The translations under genes were made by a program, and so were the position numbers. The notes under the pieces are model-generated. The model made no database searches. It was not told the origin of the DNA and was given only the letters and a program-made list of their open reading frames with translations. From positions 61,990,054-62,054,053 of the forward strand of contig NC_087066.1 in the NCBI RefSeq assembly GCF_963678635.1: DNA of 64,000 nucleotides, in the 5' to 3' direction. This document shows, in pieces, positions 60,156 to 64,000 of this stretch (position 1 is the stretch's first letter; each line of letters opens with the position of its first letter). The DNA comes from Symsagittifera roscoffensis. Its lineage: Eukaryota; Xenacoelomorpha; Acoela; Convolutidae.

Positions 60156-60579
60156 TACTGCTCACATCAGGGCAAAGCCCTGAATGTTCAGACTGCCTTC
60201 TAAGGTCTATGGAGTAGTAATAAAATTTAAAAATAATTGTAAAAAAAAGAACTTTTTTAATTTTGAGGTTTTTGAAAATCATATCCCCACACACCATGTA
60301 AGTTTAAAATGATAGATATCGCTCCTTGTAACAAATCAACTAGGGCAAGTAGTCTGCTGCAACTAATTTGGAACAAATTCTGGGACGGATAACTCGTCAT
60401 AACCCCCATAACAATTGAAATATCTTTTCAAATTTAATCTCAGGACAACAATACCTTTTGAATGATATAAAAACACTTCGTCAAAAATAGTTAGTTGAGA
60501 ATTCGAAGTTTGTTTGTCAGAAGAAAAAAAACTATCCCGAGCAAAAATATTCCGTAACTTCTGTTACGAAAGTCGGAGC
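60156..60579 (+). mobile_element. 540-bp structured repeat, copy 5, inside the satellite
   Basis: It begins TACTGCTCACATCAGGG and ends GTCGGAGC, 424 bp with an internal deletion relative to copies 1 and 4. The hairpin arm CAGGG-CAAAG-CCCTG is perfect and the outer stem has one mismatch. Satellite units lie on both sides. Confidence 0.82.
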
Positions 60580-60599
60580 AATAAACTACACATAAAGCT

Positions 60600-60730
60600 G
60601 AGCATAGTTGCGAAGCTGAGCAAAATCCAATGTACGAATTTACTTGATTTATCAGTTCAATACCTTTTTATTAACGAAAGTGCATGAACTTGCGTGAAGT
60701 TTTGTGAAGATTGAATACTAGAATAGAAAA
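60600..60730 (+). repeat. 183-bp satellite, diverged last unit
   Basis: 'GCATAGTTGCGAAGCTGAGCAAAATCC' through 'TTTGTGAAGATTGAATACTAGAATAGAAAACATGAGATAA' matches the units at 59700-60155, with more divergence. Confidence 0.7.
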
Positions 60731-60844
60731 CATGAGATAAAAAAGATAGCCGGTTACTGTGTAAGTAGCACAGAATATTCCGACCATAGTTTAAAAAAAC
60801 AAAATTTTATCAAATTAATTTTTTTCCTTTGTGGCGTGATAAAA

Positions 60845-61165
60845 AAACCTGAACAAAAAAAGTTAGGTATATAGTAAAACCGTTTTTGTATAAAAATGAT
60901 TAGAAACACAAAAATGTCATTAAAAAAGTTCAAAAAAAATTGAACGAAAAAACAGAGCTTAGGTATATTCGACAGCCATAGTAAAATAGGCCAATTGTAA
61001 AACTGTTTGTGTACAAAAAAGAATAGAAACACGAAAACAATCGTGAGATAAGTTTCAAGAGAAACTGAACAAAAAAATTAAACTTGGGTTTATTCAGCAG
61101 GAATAAAAAGGCCAATTATAAAGCAATTTTTGTAGAAAAAAACTTGAAAAACAAAAAAAAATCGT
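60845..61165. repeat. Degenerate tandem repeat, about three units
   Basis: Units of roughly 90-125 bp share 'TGAACAAAAAAA', 'TTAGGTATAT', 'GGCCAATT(G/A)TAAA' and 'TTTTTGTA' phrases, starting near 60850, 60940 and 61067. Low complexity makes the exact unit length uncertain. The minus-strand frames across it are Phe-rich artefacts. Confidence 0.55.
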
Positions 61166-61894
61166 AAAAAGTTTTCATAATTTTTCCAAAATTTTTGAAG
61201 AAATTTTTTTGAAATTTTGAAGTTCTGGATTCCCGAAAGGTGCTAAAAAACTCTCAAAACTAACTTTGCTCGAGTAAACTAAAATTTCTGATTAAATTGG
61301 GCATAATTAAACTCTTGTAAGCCTAGAATCTCACCTGATTAGCTCGAACTTAAAATCAGGTGAGAATAAAAATTGAAATTTCATACCGGTTTTGCTCGAA
61401 ATCGAGAATATTTTTTAGAATTTTTATAACGTCGTTTGCAATACAACTGAAAAATTTTGAATATAAGAAATCACTCAATCCAGTCCGATAATTATTTTTG
61501 GTCATTAGTTTTTACTGAGTGGACAGTACTGGTTTAATTTTGATTGGTTAATTAGCCTAATTTTATCAGTCTTACCTTAATCGTCAAATTTTATGACAAA
61601 AATTGTTTAGAAACAAGCTGTAGAAAAAAAACAGAAAACTTTAATGTTGATTACTAGAACCCATAGGTTTTTTTCAAATAAATGAACCGAACATCTTAGA
61701 GGAAATTAATTAGTGTTCCAACCAATCTTACGTTAAGGGGGGTTTCCAACCAACCTTACGTTACATTTATATGTATTCTTCTTCCTACGATGGAGCTGGA
61801 TAACTCGAGTGAAATCTTCAAATCTTTGGAGTTGAGTCAATTTTTCTTCTACTGGTGAGTTTGGAAGGCTTCTTCACTTTACCGGGCAGTGGTG
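61166..61894. other. Non-coding, no gene seen
   Basis: AT-rich DNA. A short 'CCAACCAA(T/C)CTTACGTTA' phrase occurs twice near 61719 and 61748. Nothing else is supported. Confidence 0.45.
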
Positions 61895-62885
61895 AGTTGT
61901 TGAGGTGAGGTGAAAGTCAGTCTCCAATTTGTCGAGGTTGTGTCTTTGTTTCTCAATTTTTAATTTTATATCGAGTTTAAAGATAAAACTCACATTTATA
62001 ATTTAGTAAAAAGCGGTTTCTCTAATTAAAACAAAAAGGAAGGTTAGACTTTTTTTAATGAGAAGCTAAATTTCAAGAATTTTTGTTACTTGCTGCTGTC
62101 AGTGCAAAATGAAACATTGAAGATATTGTAACAGTCCCTTTGCTCGTTGGCATAAAATGGCAGCTGATATATCTATCAAAGAAATCAAGCTTCACCTGCT
62201 CTTTTTTTCTCCCTTCATCATCAGGGAATTTTCAACTAGATTTTAATTGAGTTTTCAAATCAAATATCCCTTATTCTTTATTCCTTTTTGACTGAAACTG
62301 CAGCCTTCAATTTTTTCTCCTTAAATTTGTACAGTCTTTTATCTGGTTCTGTTGCACAATAGTCCAAGTTCAGTTGCTGATTTAATCGCTTTTTAATCAA
62401 AGCAAAGAGAAACCTTGGGCAGCCAGTAAAGCTATTAAAATTTAATCTTTTGCGTTTTCTTTTATAATTAAAAAAGACGTATTAGTATCACCGCTCTTTT
62501 AAAACACTGAGCGAAAATTTCAAAAAAACTCGTCAGTTTTCAAAACAAGAAACTATAGCCTTCATACGAGTAAATCAGTTAACTTGTCATTTAGAGAATA
62601 AAGGGTTTGATTTATAGGGCACACTTTCAAAAGGGCAGAGTTTCGAAAAAATGTCAAAAAGATGTCGATTTTTTTTCTGGGTTGACCAAATTGATTTTTT
62701 GAGTTGAGCTCCCCAAATTACTAGCAAGACCCTATTTTGACCTCATTTGCTACGCCTCAGTCAAAAAGGCAGCTTCAGCCACCTTCGAACTTAAAAAATT
62801 GCGTTTTTTCGGGGCGCGCTCCCCCTCAAAGTAAGTATCTGTTGGCGCCTATGGCGCCTTCAGAAACACTTTAGGGTCAGTAATC
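61895..62885 (+). repeat. 1.1-kb direct repeat, unit 1
   Basis: It starts near 'TTGAGGTGAGGTGAAAGTCAG' and ends near 'TTTAGGGTCAGTAAT'. It recurs at 63002-64000 with an offset of 1,109 bp (GTCAGTCTCC at 61916 and 63025) and high identity. No ORF. It ends in GGCGCC-rich sequence. Confidence 0.9.
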
Positions 62886-63001
62886 AAAAATGGATATCTC
62901 AAAATAGTACAAAGGGATCGGCACAGGGCCGAATCCCTGAGGAGAGGGGGCGTCCGACCCACTCCATCCTCTAAGTCTCCCCCTGCTACAAATGTTCACA
63001 A
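62886..63001 (-). mobile_element. Fragment related to the hAT-like MITE terminus
   Basis: The plus strand reads '…GAGAGGGGGCGTCCGACCC…CCCCCTGCTAC'. Its complement resembles the G-rich left end of the element at 17833, including the GTCGGACGCCC phrase, but the terminal CAG…GCGGAT is not intact. It lies between the two 1.1-kb repeat units. Confidence 0.4.
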
Positions 63002-64000
63002 AATGATGTTGAGGTGAGATGAAAGTCAGTCTCCGATTTATCGAGGTTGTGTCTTTGTTTCTCAATTTTAAATTTTAAATCGAGTTTAAAGATAAAACTC
63101 ACATTTATATTTTACTAAAAAGCTGTTTCTCTAATTAAAACAAAAAGGAAGATTAGACTTTTATTAATGAAAAACTAAATTTCAAGAATTTTTGTTACTT
63201 GCTGCCGTCAGTGCAAAATGAAACATTGAAGATATTGGAAGAGTCCCTTTGCTCGTTGGCATAAAATGGCAGCTGATATATCTATCAAAGAAATCAAGCT
63301 TCACCTGCTCTTTTTTTCTCCCCTCATCATCAGGGAATTTTCAACTAGATTTTAATTGAGTTTTCAGATCAAATATCCCTTGTTCTTTATTCCTTTTTGA
63401 CTGAAACTGCAGCCTTCAATTTTTTCTCCTTGGATTTGTTAAGTCTTTTATCTGGTTCTGTTGCACAATAGTCCAAGTTCAGTTGCTGATTTAATAGTTT
63501 TTTAATCAAAGCAAAGACAAACCTTGGGCAGCCAGTAAAGCTATTAAAAATTAATCTTTTGCGTTTTCTTTTATAATTAAAAAAGACGTATTAGTATCAA
63601 CGCTCTTTTAAAACACTGAGCGAAAATTTTAAAAAAAAACTCGTCAGTTTTCAAAACAAGAAACAATAGTCCTAATACGAGTAAATCAGTCAACTTGTGA
63701 TTTAGAGAATAAAGGGTTTGATTTTAAGGGCACACTTTCAAAAGAGAGCAGAGTTTCAAAAAAATGTCAAAAAGATGTCAATTTTTTTTTTGGGTTGATC
63801 AAATTAATTTTCTGAGCTCCCCAATTTACTAGAAAGACCCCATTTTGACCAAATTTGCTTCGCCGCCGTCAAAAAGGCAGCTTCAGCCACTTTCGAACTT
63901 AAAAATTGCGTTTTTTCGTGGCTCGCTCCCCCTCAAAGTTAGTATCTGTTGGCGCCAAAGGCGCCAAAGGCGCCTTCAGAAAAACTTTAGGGTCAGTAGT
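63002..64000 (+). repeat. 1.1-kb direct repeat, unit 2 (runs to the window edge)
   Basis: Same sequence as 61895-62885 with small differences, including an extra GGCGCCAAA copy near 63960. The window ends at the point where unit 1 ends, so further units may follow outside. Confidence 0.9.

Noticed and set aside
1-64000. CRISPR arrays, tRNA or rRNA genes
   Set aside because: No regularly spaced identical repeats with unique spacers, and no cloverleaf or rRNA-like conserved stretch was recognised by eye. A tRNA scan would be needed to exclude diverged cases.

Overview
This is an AT-rich, gene-poor, repeat-dense stretch of a eukaryotic genome, most likely an invertebrate animal. Reasons: an exon-intron gene with GT-AG splice sites, a CR1/Jockey-like LINE, Ty3/Gypsy-type LTR elements with an envelope-like gene, hAT- and Tc1/mariner-type non-autonomous transposons, satellites, and no bacterial operon structure. 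I cannot name the species. Almost everything recognisable is mobile DNA. The only host gene that looks intact is a two-exon SAM-dependent methyltransferase on the minus strand (21494-22266).

Layout. 1-6025: non-coding DNA with direct repeats and a decayed minisatellite. 6026-12136: three head-to-tail copies of one 5'-truncated LINE (unit about 2.05 kb), all sharing the same disabling lesions. 12838-16353: a tandem duplication of a superfamily-1 helicase gene fragment, with a solo LTR between the copies. 16775-21171: a cluster of copies of a roughly 540-bp structured repeat, one with a paralogous empty site, and a hAT-like MITE with a perfect 8-bp target duplication. 21494-22266: the methyltransferase. 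22322-39255 (element A, plus strand) and 40408-58816 (element B, minus strand): two large LTR retroelements of one family facing each other across 1.15 kb, which itself holds a Tc1-like foldback element. 58817-64000: a C-rich microsatellite, a 183-bp satellite interrupted by another copy of the 540-bp repeat, and two copies of a 1.1-kb direct repeat.

The most interesting object is the LTR family. Its gene order is: LTR, a priming site followed by a leader of about 1.75 kb with a small arginine-rich ORF, gag (CCHC knuckle), protease (DSG), RT (YLDD), RNase H, integrase (DDE), a Pro/Ser/Thr-rich ORF ('ORFX') that overlaps the next start by 13 nt, an envelope-like glycoprotein, a further ORF of unknown function ('ORF3'), a long 3' region, LTR. 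That makes 17-18 kb, large for Ty3/Gypsy. Neither copy is intact, and the defects differ. A has lost the integrase zinc-binding region, part of RT and most of the envelope tail. B has a stop in the integrase catalytic motif and has lost most of ORF3. ORF3 is open for 323 codons in A although most of that element is broken. The separate flanks, separate target duplications and different indels show that A and B inserted independently and are not one inverted duplication. Together they form a 36-kb imperfect inverted repeat.
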